Shown: positions 49,935 through 59,029, counted from the first letter of the stretch. The stretch is DNA of 64,000 nucleotides from Enterobacteriaceae bacterium 4M9 (GCA_010092695.1 JAADJJ010000001.1:2108001-2172000), one strand, 5' to 3'. Notes: a model not told the origin generated them from the sequence alone. Translations and numbers: made by a program.

Positions 49935-51206
49935 GTGAAGAAAAGCTTATCGGTAATCGCGTTGGGTTTATTGAGCGCAACGCAGGCAATGGCGAGTAGC
50001 CAGTCGCAGAGCCAGGGGTTCATCGAAGACAGCCATATGGACATGCTGCTGCGCAACGCGTACATCAATCGTGACTACAAAGCGCCAGGCGTGCGCACCC
50101 GCGCCGAGTGGGGCCAGGGTTTTATCGCCAATGTTGAGTCCGGCTACACCCAGGGCGTGGTGGGTTTTGGTGTAGATGGTATTGCACAATATGGCGTGCG
50201 TCTCGACGGCGGCCGCGGACGCAGCGGGGCAGGCGGCATCGACTTCTTTGCCCAGAATAACGACGGTAAGGCCCGATCGCAGCTGGCAAAATTCGGTGCG
50301 CGCGCGAAAATGCGTATTTCCGATACCGAGCTGAGCTACGGTACCCAGAGGCCTGCGCTGCCGATTGTCAATGCGGATGCTTCGCGTCTGCTTTATGAAA
50401 CCTACACGGGCTTCATGCTGACTTCAAAAGAGATCGCTGGACTCGAAGTGAATGCCGGTTACTTCACTGATGAGCAGCGTAAGAGTAACGACAGACACAA
50501 CAGCGGGCTCGAAAGCCTCATCTTCGGCGGGGCGAGCTATCAGTTCAACGACCAGTTCAGTGCGGCGTTTTATGCCTCGCGCGTTGAAGATGTGCTGAAC
50601 AAACAGTACCTGAACCTTAACTACAAACAGCCGTTCTCCACGCGTCAGCAGTTGGTGCTGGATTTCAACGGTTACAATTCGCGCCTTGATAAAGACTATG
50701 CACAAAGCCTGGATACCGGGCGCAGCAACACCATCTGGAGCCTGGCCGCCAGCTATATCTGGGACATTCACACCTTTAAACTGGCCTACCAGCAAAACAC
50801 GGGTAGTACCGGCTATAAATACGGCTGGTATCGTGACCAGGGCGGCGTGGGTGACGGCGGCAACACCATTTGGCTTGCCAACTCTTACTGGTCAGATTTT
50901 AACGCCCAGGACGAGCGCTCCTGGCAGGCGGCTTACTCTCTTGATCTGAGCGGCCTGGGCCTGCAGGGCCTGAGCTGGGATGTTGCTTATGTTTATGGCG
51001 ATAACATCAAAACGCCAACCGGTAACGACGGCAAAGAGCGCGAACTGTTTAACCAGCTGCAATATCGCATCGTGGACGGTCCGGCGAAGGACCTGAAGTT
51101 TAAAGTCCGTTACTCCGTACTGCGTGTGAACGATGCGGCCAGCAACTACAACACCAGCGGCAACGAAATCCGCGTGTATGTGGAATATCCGTTTAACCTG
51201 TTCTGA
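49935..51206 (+). CDS. OprD-family outer-membrane porin
   Basis: 423 residues from GTG 49935. Signal peptide cleaved near AMA-SSQ. The OprD start GFIEDSHMDMLLRNAYINRDY is typical, as is the C-terminal RVYVEYPFNLF with a terminal aromatic residue for BAM recognition. It forms a substrate-selective 18-strand channel; related porins take up amino acids, sugars or chito-oligosaccharides, and the substrate here is unknown. Single gene, own terminator. Confidence 0.85.
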   Translation: MKKSLSVIALGLLSATQAMASSQSQSQGFIEDSHMDMLLRNAYINRDYKAPGVRTRAEWGQGFIANVESGYTQGVVGFGVDGIAQYGVRLDGGRGRSGAGGIDFFAQNNDGKARSQLAKFGARAKMRISDTELSYGTQRPALPIVNADASRLLYETYTGFMLTSKEIAGLEVNAGYFTDEQRKSNDRHNSGLESLIFGGASYQFNDQFSAAFYASRVEDVLNKQYLNLNYKQPFSTRQQLVLDFNGYNSRLDKDYAQSLDTGRSNTIWSLAASYIWDIHTFKLAYQQNTGSTGYKYGWYRDQGGVGDGGNTIWLANSYWSDFNAQDERSWQAAYSLDLSGLGLQGLSWDVAYVYGDNIKTPTGNDGKERELFNQLQYRIVDGPAKDLKFKVRYSVLRVNDAASNYNTSGNEIRVYVEYPFNLF

Positions 51207-51223
51207 TTGCTCGCAGGTAAAAC

Positions 51224-51249
51224 AAAGCCCGGCAGGTCCGGGCTTTTTT
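51224..51249 (+). terminator. Porin terminator
   Basis: AAAGCCCGG-CAGGT-CCGGGCTTTTTT, 18 bases after the porin stop. Confidence 0.93.
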
Positions 51250-51337
51250 ACGTCTGTTTTTCAGAACGCACCGTCGTGAAAACACCGGCACCTTGTGCCA
51301 GGGTAAGAGGAGGTCAGTAATAACCGAAAGGGTGAGT

Positions 51338-52348
51338 ATGGCGTTACGCGATAACCGGCTGGACAGTATTAAGGGGTGCCTTATCTTTCTTGTCGTATTT
51401 GGGCATGTGATTGAAACCGCGACAGCACAGTCGCCAGCGCTTGCCCGGCTCTATGATTTTCTCTACTTGTTTCATATGCCGGCGTTTATTTTCCTGAATG
51501 GCTATGTGATAAAAGACCGCTTCTCAGTGGATTTTCAGGCGGTATTTTATCGGATAATTATTCCCTTCCTGGCGCTGAGTCTGCTTTACGAACTGGTGGA
51601 GTTGCTGCTCAATCATTCGACATCAAACTACCTGCGTGATGGCGCACCAAACTGGATCCTCTGGTATCTCTGGAGCCTGATTTTCTGGAAGCTGCTTACA
51701 CCGTTATTTATGCGTCTGCGTCTGCCGCTGGTGTTCTCGGTTGTGATTGCCCTTGCCATCTCGCAGCTTGATGTCGACGGCTACGCGTTTGGTGTGATGC
51801 GTACCTTTATCTTTTTCCCCTTCTTCATCGCGGGGGCGCTGGCCTCAGGTTCTCACTCATTTAGCCTGCGTCGCTGTTTTACAACTCCTGCTGTGCTGGC
51901 GGGGGCGGCGATAATGGCGCTGGGTTTTGCCTGTAGCGGCTTTTTTGGCACCGATATGCTCTATGGCAGCACACCACAACCTGCACTGAACTTTGGTTTG
52001 CACGAAGGGATTGCCATGCGGCTGGGCTACTATGCACTGGCGACGGCCTGTGTTTATGGCTTTTGTGCCCTGGCGTGGCGGGCGCGCTTTCTCGCTCATC
52101 TGGGCACGCGCACACTGTTTATCTACGGTCTGCATGGTTTGCTGGTCAAATACCTGCTCTGGCAGCCGATTCAGCAGCTCCATGTAACCTGGCAAACGTT
52201 CGCTGTAGCCCTGGCTGTGTCCGCGTTCCTGACGTGGCTTTTGTCACGAGACTGGGTAAAAACGCTGCTTAATGGGTGGATGAATGCGGTAGGACAATTA
52301 CTGGTGCCCTGGGAGCGGCGCGGCTCGCGTGACGAAATGCGTGGTTAA
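51338..52348 (+). CDS. Acyltransferase-3 family membrane protein
   Basis: 336 residues from ATG 51338, eight bases after AAAGGG. About ten membrane helices; family motif RLDSIKGCLIFLVVFGHVIE (about 6-25) with the conserved His, and FLYLFHMPAFIFLNGYV (about 43-59). It belongs to the same broad family as YcfT in this window but is only distantly similar. Acceptor is unknown; related enzymes O-acetylate surface sugars. Its stop overlaps the A-run of a minus-strand terminator. Confidence 0.82.
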   Translation: MALRDNRLDSIKGCLIFLVVFGHVIETATAQSPALARLYDFLYLFHMPAFIFLNGYVIKDRFSVDFQAVFYRIIIPFLALSLLYELVELLLNHSTSNYLRDGAPNWILWYLWSLIFWKLLTPLFMRLRLPLVFSVVIALAISQLDVDGYAFGVMRTFIFFPFFIAGALASGSHSFSLRRCFTTPAVLAGAAIMALGFACSGFFGTDMLYGSTPQPALNFGLHEGIAMRLGYYALATACVYGFCALAWRARFLAHLGTRTLFIYGLHGLLVKYLLWQPIQQLHVTWQTFAVALAVSAFLTWLLSRDWVKTLLNGWMNAVGQLLVPWERRGSRDEMRG

Positions 52349-52431
52349 AAAAAAGCGATACACGGGGGCGTGCATCGCTAAACGTTAACTCATTGATTAT
52401 GGAATGATGATCTGCGGAGTTCCGCGAGAAC
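52347..52431 (-). ncRNA. Candidate small regulatory RNA
   Basis: On the minus strand a very strong terminator (AGCGAT-c/a-CACG-gggg stem, eight U; 52347-52379) has no coding gene in front of it. Upstream is a 5' hairpin GCGGA-AC-TCCGC (52414-52425). A -10 box TATAGT (52443-52438) stands 16 bases from a poor -35 (TTATCC, 52465-52460). The predicted RNA of about 85 bases has the hairpin-linker-terminator layout of Hfq-dependent sRNAs. I cannot match it to a named sRNA. Confidence 0.4.
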
Positions 52432-52540
52432 AGGAAGACTATAGGCCTCAATAATGCAGGGATAATGGAGGAATTGTGGAGTTTTCTCATGGTTGCAGAT
52501 TACGCTGGCAACAACAGGTCAAAAAAGTAGAGGAAAATCG

Positions 52541-52789
52541 ATGAAATATTATCTGGTTGTGTCAGGTGCCTTGCTCATTGCGGGCTGTGCGCAGCAGGGA
52601 CGAGATGCCCCCGAACCGCCGCGCGCAGGAATGCCTAATCCGGCTTCGGTTTATTGTGAGCAAAAAGGCGGTGCGTTGGTCCCTGTACAAACGCCCCAGG
52701 GGGTACGCTCTGACTGCAAACTGTCCGGCGGCGAGGTCGTGGATGAGTGGACGCTGTGGCGTCGCGATCATCCGGCTGTGGCTAAGTGA
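52541..52789 (+). CDS. yoaF: YoaF, DUF333 outer-membrane lipoprotein
   Basis: 82 residues from ATG 52541 after AGAGGAAAATCG. Lipoprotein signal with lipobox LIAGC (Cys about 16). The DUF333 core GMPNPASVYCEQKGG ... DCKLSGGEVVDEWTLWRRDHP matches E. coli YoaF closely. Function is unknown; the family is found near the yeaO-yeaG segment in E. coli as well. Confidence 0.92.
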   Translation: MKYYLVVSGALLIAGCAQQGRDAPEPPRAGMPNPASVYCEQKGGALVPVQTPQGVRSDCKLSGGEVVDEWTLWRRDHPAVAK

Positions 52790-53189
52790 ATACCGGTCTT
52801 GCTGCCAGCACGCTCTGCACCTCTTGATAATCCCAGGTAGTGATTTCCCACGGGTTGCCCCAGGGATCGCTGAAATACAGCGACCACGTCAGACGGTGGT
52901 CGGTGCCGGTAAAGGCAATTTTCTGGCGTTGCAGGTGCGCCATGGCTTCAACAAATACGCTGCCGCTGACGCGAAACGCCACGGTGTGCCCTCGGCCTTT
53001 CTCCGGGCGCTCAAACAGCGCCAGCGCCACGCTGCCGTTGCACAGCGTCAGTGGGCCGCCTTCGTCATGCCAGTGGCGCAGCTTTTCGTCTGGCCTGAAG
53101 TTCAGCGTTCGTTCGTACCAGCGTAACGCCTCATCGATATCGGGAACATAGACGTGAATATGATCAACACTTGTCAGAGATAGAGGCAT
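52782..53189 (-). CDS. VOC/glyoxalase-family protein
   Basis: 135 residues. A vicinal-oxygen-chelate fold: VDHIHVYVPDIDEALRWYE at the start with a metal-site His, SLYFSDPWGNPWEITTWDYQEVQ near the end with the Glu ligand. Substrate unknown; members are glyoxalases, dioxygenases or antibiotic-modifying enzymes. It is convergent with yoaF and overlaps its last 8 bases. Not in this place in E. coli. Confidence 0.82.
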   Translation of the reverse strand: MPLSLTSVDHIHVYVPDIDEALRWYERTLNFRPDEKLRHWHDEGGPLTLCNGSVALALFERPEKGRGHTVAFRVSGSVFVEAMAHLQRQKIAFTGTDHRLTWSLYFSDPWGNPWEITTWDYQEVQSVLAARPVFT

Positions 53190-53339
53190 GTAGGCTCTCC
53201 GTCTGTGCGCGGTAATGTGAGTATAGTCGCAACCCGTCTGGCTGGCAGTGCAGCTATGCTGCCAGGGTTAATCTTAAGCTGTTTACTTTTTCTTGCTGCA
53301 ATGTTCTTATCGCCGCGCCATCGTCGTCAGGAGCATGTC

Positions 53340-53645
53340 ATGTATCAGTTAAAACCCGGCACTACCGCCCTGGTAACCGGCGCAAGAACTACCGCCGGGC
53401 AGAGTAATATTGGTAAAACGGTGGAGTTATTCGGGCTGTATCACCCGGGGGAAGTGTTCATTAATCCGGTCAATGGTGTGCGCACCCGCCTGCCGCACAA
53501 TGGCGCGCGCCCGTTGTGGCTGGTAACCGGTGAGGTTGTGGCGTTTGGCGGCTATGAGGGTTTTGCATTTGTGCGTGCCGAATACCTGATGCCACTTGAT
53601 AAGCCGACGCGTTCGCAGGAGCGTGATGCCCTCAGCGCCCGCTGA
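53340..53645 (+). CDS. Small beta-rich protein, unknown
   Basis: 101 residues from ATG 53340 after AGGAG. Short strands and glycines (ELFGLYHPGEVFINPVNGVR, TGEVVAFGGYEGFAFV) suggest an SH3-like barrel; no signal peptide from this start. It is followed after 17 bases by the hexapeptide acyltransferase and may be cotranscribed with it. I do not recognise a family. Confidence 0.6.
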   Translation: MYQLKPGTTALVTGARTTAGQSNIGKTVELFGLYHPGEVFINPVNGVRTRLPHNGARPLWLVTGEVVAFGGYEGFAFVRAEYLMPLDKPTRSQERDALSAR

Positions 53646-53662
53646 AGGAAGGAGAAAAGACT

Positions 53663-54115
53663 GTGGTAATACGTGAAATCGCTGTGCGCGATGTGGTGAT
53701 GGGACAACATGTCACGCTGGTGCAGCCCTGCAATCTATACGGGTGCACGCTGGGTGACGAGGTGTTTGTAGGGCCGTTTGTCGAAATCCAGAAAAACACG
53801 ACTATTGGTGCACGTACTAAAGTGCAGTCACACAGTTTTATCTGTGAATATGTCGCCATAGGCGAAGACTGTTTTATCGGTCACGGCGTGATGTTTGCAA
53901 ACGATTTGTTCCGTGATGGTGCTCCTGACCCGGACTCAAACCGTTGGGGGCGAATCATTATCGGCAATGGCGTTAGCATTGGCAGCGGCGCAACGGTGCT
54001 GGCAGTGAGCGTCTGTGCCGGAGCCGTGATTGGCGCGGGCAGCGTGGTCACGCGTGACATCACCGAGCGCGGTATTTATGCCGGTAACCCGGCGCGTTTG
54101 CTGCGTAAACTATAG
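53663..54115 (+). CDS. Hexapeptide-repeat acyltransferase, WbbJ-like
   Basis: 150 residues from GTG 53663 after AAGGAG. Left-handed beta-helix with many hexapeptide turns (VTLVQPCNLYGCTLGDEVFV, IGNGVSIGSGATVLA, AVIGAGSVVTRDI) and the end GNPARLLRKL seen in sugar N/O-acetyltransferases. No transferase partner such as an aminotransferase is nearby. Its last 6 bases overlap convergent yeaO. Confidence 0.82.
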   Translation: MVIREIAVRDVVMGQHVTLVQPCNLYGCTLGDEVFVGPFVEIQKNTTIGARTKVQSHSFICEYVAIGEDCFIGHGVMFANDLFRDGAPDPDSNRWGRIIIGNGVSIGSGATVLAVSVCAGAVIGAGSVVTRDITERGIYAGNPARLLRKL

Positions 54116-54460
54116 CGTTATGTGGCGCAGATAGTCGGCTAGCACCAGCGCATGGTTCTGCTGTGTGTCGCGAGCGCCATAAAGCAGCGTCAGTGTTTGC
54201 TGGTGGCTGAGTTGCGCCAGTCTTTTTATATCATCAGCATGCTTATCCAGCTCGGCACGATACGCCTTACTGAAGTGGGCAAAATCCAGCGTCTGCCCGT
54301 GAAAGGCCTTGCGCAGTTCCGTTGAGGGTGCCACGTCTTTACACCATTCGTCGCACGCCAGGTCGCTTTTTTTAATGCCCCGCGGCCACAGGCGGTCAAC
54401 TAAGACCCGATAACCGTCGTTTTCTGCTGCGTCTTCATATACGCGTTTACACTGGATCAT
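54110..54460 (-). CDS. yeaO: YeaO, DUF488 family protein
   Basis: 116 residues. The DUF488 pattern VLVDRLWPRGIKKSDL (about 20-35) and LTLLYGARDTQQNHALVL is complete. Function unknown; E. coli YeaO lies in the same neighbourhood next to yeaN/yoaF. Its start follows AGGAGAAATC. Confidence 0.92.
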   Translation of the reverse strand: MIQCKRVYEDAAENDGYRVLVDRLWPRGIKKSDLACDEWCKDVAPSTELRKAFHGQTLDFAHFSKAYRAELDKHADDIKRLAQLSHQQTLTLLYGARDTQQNHALVLADYLRHITL

Positions 54461-54541
54461 GATTTCTCCTGTCAGGGATATTGCGGTCTGTAAAGCAGCC
54501 AGTTACGCTCACTTCACTTGTTGTATTTCTAAGGAACGCTC

Positions 54542-55237
54542 ATGACGCACCCCATCCGCATTGCTCTGGTTGGTGATTATAACCCCGATATTGCCGCCCA
54601 TAAGGCTATTCCACTGGCCATTGATGATGCCGCCGTGGTGCTGGAGCTGACGGTTGAGCAGCACTGGCTGGCGACGCGTGATATTACCGACGACAGCGTG
54701 TTGGGCGGTTATGACGCTATCTGGGCCGTGCCGGGCAGCCCTTACCAGGATAGCGCAGGCGCGCTGCGCGCCATTCGCTACGCGCGTGAAAATGCCTTAC
54801 CGTTTATTGGCACCTGTGGCGGTTTTCAGCATGCGGTGCTGGAGTTTGCACGCAATGTGATGGGCGTTAGCGATGCGGCCCATGCCGAAAGCGACAGTGA
54901 TGGCACGATGGTTATCACGCCGTTGTCCTGCTCGCTTGCAGGCGACGGACACCGCATCGAGTTGCGGCCTAACACGCTGCTGGGACGCGCCTGGGGCCAG
55001 GATGAAATTACGGAGGCTTACAGCTGTAGCTACGGCGTGCAGGAGGATTTTGCCCGTACACTGGAGCGCTCGGCGCTGAAGGTCTCAGCCTGGGACGAAG
55101 AGGGTGAAATTCGCGGCGTGGAGTTGAGCGGGCATCCATTTTTTGTCGCCACGCTGTTTCAGCCGGAAAGGGCGGCGCTGGATGGCCGCCCGGTGCCGCT
55201 GGTACATGCGCTGTTGCGCGCAGCCAACGCCCGCTAG
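54542..55237 (+). CDS. CTP synthase C-terminal-domain-related glutaminase-like protein
   Basis: 231 residues. It resembles only the glutamine amidotransferase domain of CTP synthase: IALVGDYNPD at the start, the nucleophile elbow FIGTCGGFQHAVLE (about 89-102) and HPFFVATLFQPE near the end. The His of the usual catalytic triad (FHPE) is replaced by Gln (FQPE). It fits the group annotated as 'CTP synthase C-terminal region-related (seleno)protein'; here a Cys codon, not TGA, is at the nucleophile. Cytoplasmic, role unknown. Divergent from yeaO. Confidence 0.75.
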   Translation: MTHPIRIALVGDYNPDIAAHKAIPLAIDDAAVVLELTVEQHWLATRDITDDSVLGGYDAIWAVPGSPYQDSAGALRAIRYARENALPFIGTCGGFQHAVLEFARNVMGVSDAAHAESDSDGTMVITPLSCSLAGDGHRIELRPNTLLGRAWGQDEITEAYSCSYGVQEDFARTLERSALKVSAWDEEGEIRGVELSGHPFFVATLFQPERAALDGRPVPLVHALLRAANAR

Positions 55238-55239
55238 CG

Positions 55240-56445
55240 TCAGGCTGGGCGGGCAGCGGGTTCAATCTCCCGGTCACGTCCGGCACAGGCACCCGCCCAG
55301 GCCATCACCAGCGAAATCAGCGCAACGCTCAGCAGCGGCAATCCCCAGTCGTTATTAATATCGTGGATTTTACCCATTACCGGCGGCCCGCAGGCCGCCA
55401 GCAGATAGCCAATGCTCTGTGCCATGCCGGAAAGTGCCGCCGCCTGGTGCGCAGAACTGGCGCGCAGGCCAATAAACGTCAGTCCCAGTATCATGGTGGC
55501 ACCGGAGCCGAAGCCAAATACAATAACCCACAGCAGCGCAAGGCCTGGCGCGAGCCACAGCCCGACAGCACTGGCGGCACACAGCAGGGCAACCAGCGCG
55601 GCAATAATGCGCTGGTCAGACAAGCGCGCTAACAGCAAGCCAATAAACAGCCCCGGTACTGCGGTAGCAAGCTGCATCAGCCCGTGCAGTGAACCGGCCT
55701 GTGCCGCGCTCATACCGTGACTGACAAGAATCGCGGGTAACCAGCCTATCACCACGTAATACACCAGCGAATTCAGCCCCAGAAACAGCGTCACCTGCCA
55801 GGCAAGCGGCGAGCGCCACAGTTTGCGCCCATGAGATACGGCGTTGCCAGACAGTGCCGCACTCTGGCTTTTACGCAGCCCTGGCAACCACAACAGCAGC
55901 GCCAGCAGCGGGAAAATAACCAGTGCCAGTAGCGCTCCCTGCCAGCCCAAACCGTAGGCAGCAAGCGGCACCATCAGCGCGGAGCCGACGGCAGCAGCAA
56001 TGCCCATCGTCAGCGAATAAGCGCCAGTCAGGCGTGCGACGTGCCCTGGGAAATCCCGTTTAATCAGCCCCGGCAGCAGCACGTTACCAAAGGCAATTCC
56101 GCAGCCGATAACCAGCGTACCCAGCCACAGTAAAGCTTCAAATCCGCTGGAGCGCAGGGCGATACCAAGGCAAATTAAAATCATCGCGCTCAACAGGCTG
56201 CGCTCCATGCCGACTCGGCGTGCCAGGCCTGCGGCCAGCGGAGCAATAACAGCAAAGGCCAGCAGCGGCAGCGTAGTGAGCAGACCGGTCTGGGCAGTCG
56301 AAAGGCTAAATGCACTGCGAATGTCGTCCAGAAGCGGTGCCACGCCGGTAAATGTCGCGCGCAGTGCCGTGGCGGTAGTGAGAATAGCGAGCAGCATCAG
56401 CCAGCGCTGACGTGTGTTCGTTGAATTAACGTTATGCATAAACAA
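55240..56445 (-). CDS. nimT: NimT (YeaN), CynX/NimT-family MFS exporter
   Basis: 401 residues, 12 helices, with the MFS loop LARRVGMERSLLSAMI (about 74-89) and GNVLLPGLIKRDFPGHVARLTGAYSLTMG (split motif in the fourth/fifth helix region). It matches E. coli NimT (YeaN), which exports 2-nitroimidazole. Divergent from nimR, 91 bases apart, as in E. coli; it ends 3 bases from the convergent CTPS-like gene. Confidence 0.93.
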   Translation of the reverse strand: MFMHNVNSTNTRQRWLMLLAILTTATALRATFTGVAPLLDDIRSAFSLSTAQTGLLTTLPLLAFAVIAPLAAGLARRVGMERSLLSAMILICLGIALRSSGFEALLWLGTLVIGCGIAFGNVLLPGLIKRDFPGHVARLTGAYSLTMGIAAAVGSALMVPLAAYGLGWQGALLALVIFPLLALLLWLPGLRKSQSAALSGNAVSHGRKLWRSPLAWQVTLFLGLNSLVYYVVIGWLPAILVSHGMSAAQAGSLHGLMQLATAVPGLFIGLLLARLSDQRIIAALVALLCAASAVGLWLAPGLALLWVIVFGFGSGATMILGLTFIGLRASSAHQAAALSGMAQSIGYLLAACGPPVMGKIHDINNDWGLPLLSVALISLVMAWAGACAGRDREIEPAARPA

Positions 56446-56536
56446 CCCATCCTAAAACAATGCCCGCAGGGTAACGCTTCGTGGATTGTTAAGAAACAAG
56501 CTAAAATGACAGTTTATCGCTAAATTCGGACAGATT

Positions 56537-57337
56537 ATGGAGCAGGACCTGGAATTAGCCGGGTACGATCCGGACAGCAGCACGGCGCCGGTTGTGGCGT
56601 TTCATATTCGAGTGCATGAGCGCGATCGCGAGGTGGCACGTCATCGTCACCGTAAAGGACAATTGATTCTGGCGTTGCACGGAGGCGTGACCTGTGAGGT
56701 GGATAAGGCGATGTGGATGGTGCCGCCTCTGCACGCGGTGTGGATACCGGGGCTAATGCCGCATATCAATCGTGTGACTGCCAACGCGCGCTTGTGCTTT
56801 TTGTTTATTGAACCTGGTGCTGTCAGCATGCCTGAACGCTGTTGCACGCTGAAAATCTCGCCGCTGGTGCGTGAACTGATTCTGACGCTGGCGCAACGTA
56901 ACGCGACGCCAGCGCCTTGTGCGGCGACACAGCGGTTGATTCAGGTGCTGTTTGATGAGTTGCCCGTTCAGCCGGTGGAAGGGCTCCATTTGCCTGTTTC
57001 GGATAACCCGAAAATTCGTGCCATGGCGACGTTTATCGCCACCGAGCCGCAAAGCCGACGCACGCTGGCCCAGTGGGCCTCGCAGCTGGCGATGAGCGAA
57101 CGCAGCCTGGCACGCCTGGTAATGAAAGAGACGGGCCTCAGCTTTCGGCGCTGGCGCCAGCAGTTGCAGCTCATTATCGCGCTGCGTTGTTTGATTGAAG
57201 GTCAGTCGGTACAGCAGGTCGCGCAGGCGCTGGGTTACGACTCCACAACGGCGTTTATCACCATGTTCAAAAATGGGCTGGGCCAGACGCCAGGTCGCTG
57301 GCTGGCGTCAACCCAGGGGGCAGCAGGCGGGAAATAG
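56537..57337 (+). CDS. nimR: NimR (YeaM), AraC-family regulator of nimT
   Basis: 266 residues. An N-terminal cupin (RHRHRKGQLILALHGGVTCEV, PPLHAVWIPGLMPH) and two C-terminal HTH motifs (SQLAMSERSLARLVMKETGLSFRRW about 181-205 and QQVAQALGYDSTTAFITMFKNGLG about 226-249). It represses nimT in E. coli and is divergent from it here. Confidence follows both domain pattern and synteny. Confidence 0.93.
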   Translation: MEQDLELAGYDPDSSTAPVVAFHIRVHERDREVARHRHRKGQLILALHGGVTCEVDKAMWMVPPLHAVWIPGLMPHINRVTANARLCFLFIEPGAVSMPERCCTLKISPLVRELILTLAQRNATPAPCAATQRLIQVLFDELPVQPVEGLHLPVSDNPKIRAMATFIATEPQSRRTLAQWASQLAMSERSLARLVMKETGLSFRRWRQQLQLIIALRCLIEGQSVQQVAQALGYDSTTAFITMFKNGLGQTPGRWLASTQGAAGGK

Positions 57338-57502
57338 CGCTGTCGCTCGCGCGGGAATCACTCGCTTTACTCAAAGCCGCGTATTGATGCTCTTAACCTG
57401 CAACAGGTTTAACGCCACCTTACATTCGGCGATGCCGGTATGCGCCTGGCTGGTGACGGACGGCGCAATCAGCGTGCCCTCGCGGCGCTCAACGCAAGGG
57501 CG

Positions 57503-57949
57503 CTATTGCCTGCCGACGATAAGCGACACCAGGCCTGCGGCAATCAGCGGCCCAACCGGCACACCGCGAAACAGCGCCACGCCCAGCACGGTGCCTACCA
57601 GCAGGCCGGCCACCAGCGACGGTTGGCTACTCATCAGTGTCACGCCGCGTCCGCCAAGCCAGGAAACGAGAACGCCCACAGCAATGGCGACCAGGGATTT
57701 CCAGTTCAGAAAGGCGCTATACAGCGTTGACGGTGGCAGATTACCACTGGCAATCGGTGCCATCACGCCAATGGTCAGAATGATTATCCCGACGGTCAGC
57801 CCCTGTTTTTCAATCCACGGAAAGAGGTGACTTAGCGGCGTAACCCGCACAATGATAAGCACCAGAATGGAGATAGCGACGGTGGTGTTATGGCTGACAA
57901 AGCCCAGCGCGGCCAGCGCCAGCAGTATCAGCAGCGTACTGTCGAACAT
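57503..57949 (-). CDS. yeaL: YeaL, four-helix inner-membrane protein (DUF441)
   Basis: 148 residues from ATG 57949 (MFDSTLLILLALAALGFVSHN). Hydrophobic throughout with four to five helices; conserved TVLGVALFRGVPVGPLIAAG near the C terminus. Function unknown. Same neighbourhood as E. coli yeaL. The small gene yoaI, which lies between yeaK and yeaL in E. coli, was not found. Confidence 0.93.
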   Translation of the reverse strand: MFDSTLLILLALAALGFVSHNTTVAISILVLIIVRVTPLSHLFPWIEKQGLTVGIIILTIGVMAPIASGNLPPSTLYSAFLNWKSLVAIAVGVLVSWLGGRGVTLMSSQPSLVAGLLVGTVLGVALFRGVPVGPLIAAGLVSLIVGRQ

Positions 57950-58215
57950 AATATAAATCCCTGCCAGAAAAGGTGAACCGGTTATGTTTGCTGCGCGATG
58001 AATACCCGCGCTACGTTCTACTTTAAGCATGAGCCGCGCATTACGGCGATCTTTTTTATCGGGCAGTCAGGGATTTGGGCATGCGCCTGAGAAACACCGT
58101 AACGTTGGGGAATATTGCGCGCTTACGGCCAGGATGATGCCGCCAGGTAAGCATAATGTTCACCCGCCTGAAATACACAGAGCGGGGTGAACGTAATCCG
58201 TGTTGGCGGGCAGCG

Positions 58216-58725
58216 TTAGCTCTCTGGCGTGACACGGCGGAAGGCCACAAGCTCCGGTTGCGCAATGCGCAGGTAGTCCTGGGCGTTGAGGATAATGGAT
58301 TTATCAAGCTGGCCGGCGTTAAAGGCGATGTCATCAAAGCGCTCAAATATCAGCGGGTCGGCCACCAGCTTCAGCGCGCTGTGGAAGCTAAACGGCGGGA
58401 TAGCGCCAAAGACGCAGCCGGTAAGCGCATCGACCTCCGCAGGGCTTGCCAGCGAGGCCCGCAGCCCGCCGATATGCACGGCGATTTTCGCCAGATCCGC
58501 CTGCTGGTCTGCCGCCAGAATGGCCAGCACGTGTTGGTTTACGCCATTGCCCTTTATCTTACACACCAGTGCCTTTGCGCCCTGGCCGAGTGCCGTACCG
58601 CGAAGCTCGGATACCGCCTCACATTTGCCCACAGGTTCATGTTCCATAACGCGAAATCGGGCGTTCTCGCGCGTGAGCAGGTCGAGAAGCTGCTGGTGGA
58701 TATCTGTAAGGGTGGCGTCGGTCAT
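58216..58725 (-). CDS. yeaK: YeaK, mischarged aminoacyl-tRNA deacylase
   Basis: 169 residues from ATG 58725. YbaK/ProX-type editing domain with GTALGQGAKALVCKIKGNGVNQHVLAI split across two strands and GCVFGAIPPFSFH. It hydrolyses Ser and other wrongly attached amino acids from tRNA in E. coli. The genes yeaI (cdgI) and yeaJ (dgcJ), which separate yeaK from yeaH in E. coli, are absent here. Confidence 0.93.
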   Translation of the reverse strand: MTDATLTDIHQQLLDLLTRENARFRVMEHEPVGKCEAVSELRGTALGQGAKALVCKIKGNGVNQHVLAILAADQQADLAKIAVHIGGLRASLASPAEVDALTGCVFGAIPPFSFHSALKLVADPLIFERFDDIAFNAGQLDKSIILNAQDYLRIAQPELVAFRRVTPES

Positions 58726-58996
58726 CGCGTGCTCCTGCAGGCTGTAGCATGTTAATAAGCCACAAGAATAATGCACTTCAGGGAGGATTATTATGTGTTT
58801 TGTGGCATGGCGGTGGCATATCCGGGGCGGCATTCAGGCAGAGGTGAGATTTTATCGTTCATTGTGCAGCAGGGCATCTGCCGCTGCGGGTTCAGCATGA
58901 CGTGTGCTTCAGTAAACGTGTATCTGTTGCGGTGGGACACTTTTTCAGCGGCTGCATGTGGAGCGCTGGCGTATTTTTGCAGGAGAGGTCATTGAT
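58726..58996 (-). other. yeaK-yeaH gap lacking cdgI and yeaJ
   Basis: About 270 bases before the yeaH terminator without a gene. In E. coli two diguanylate-cyclase-family genes lie here. No remnant (GGDEF-like) is visible, so the region was never occupied or was cleanly lost. Confidence 0.5.
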
Positions 58997-59029
58997 AAAA
59001 AAAGACAACCGCCAGCGGCGGCTGTCTTT
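58997..59029 (-). terminator. yeaGH terminator
   Basis: On the minus strand AAAGACAGCCGCC-GCT-GGCGGTTGTCTTTTTTT, a stem of about 12 bp with one G-U pair and seven U, nine bases after the yeaH stop. Confidence 0.93.

Noticed and set aside
52269..52490. 73-aa minus-strand ORF over the acyltransferase end
   Set aside because: It runs through the sRNA-like terminator and antisense to a clear gene. No Shine-Dalgarno.
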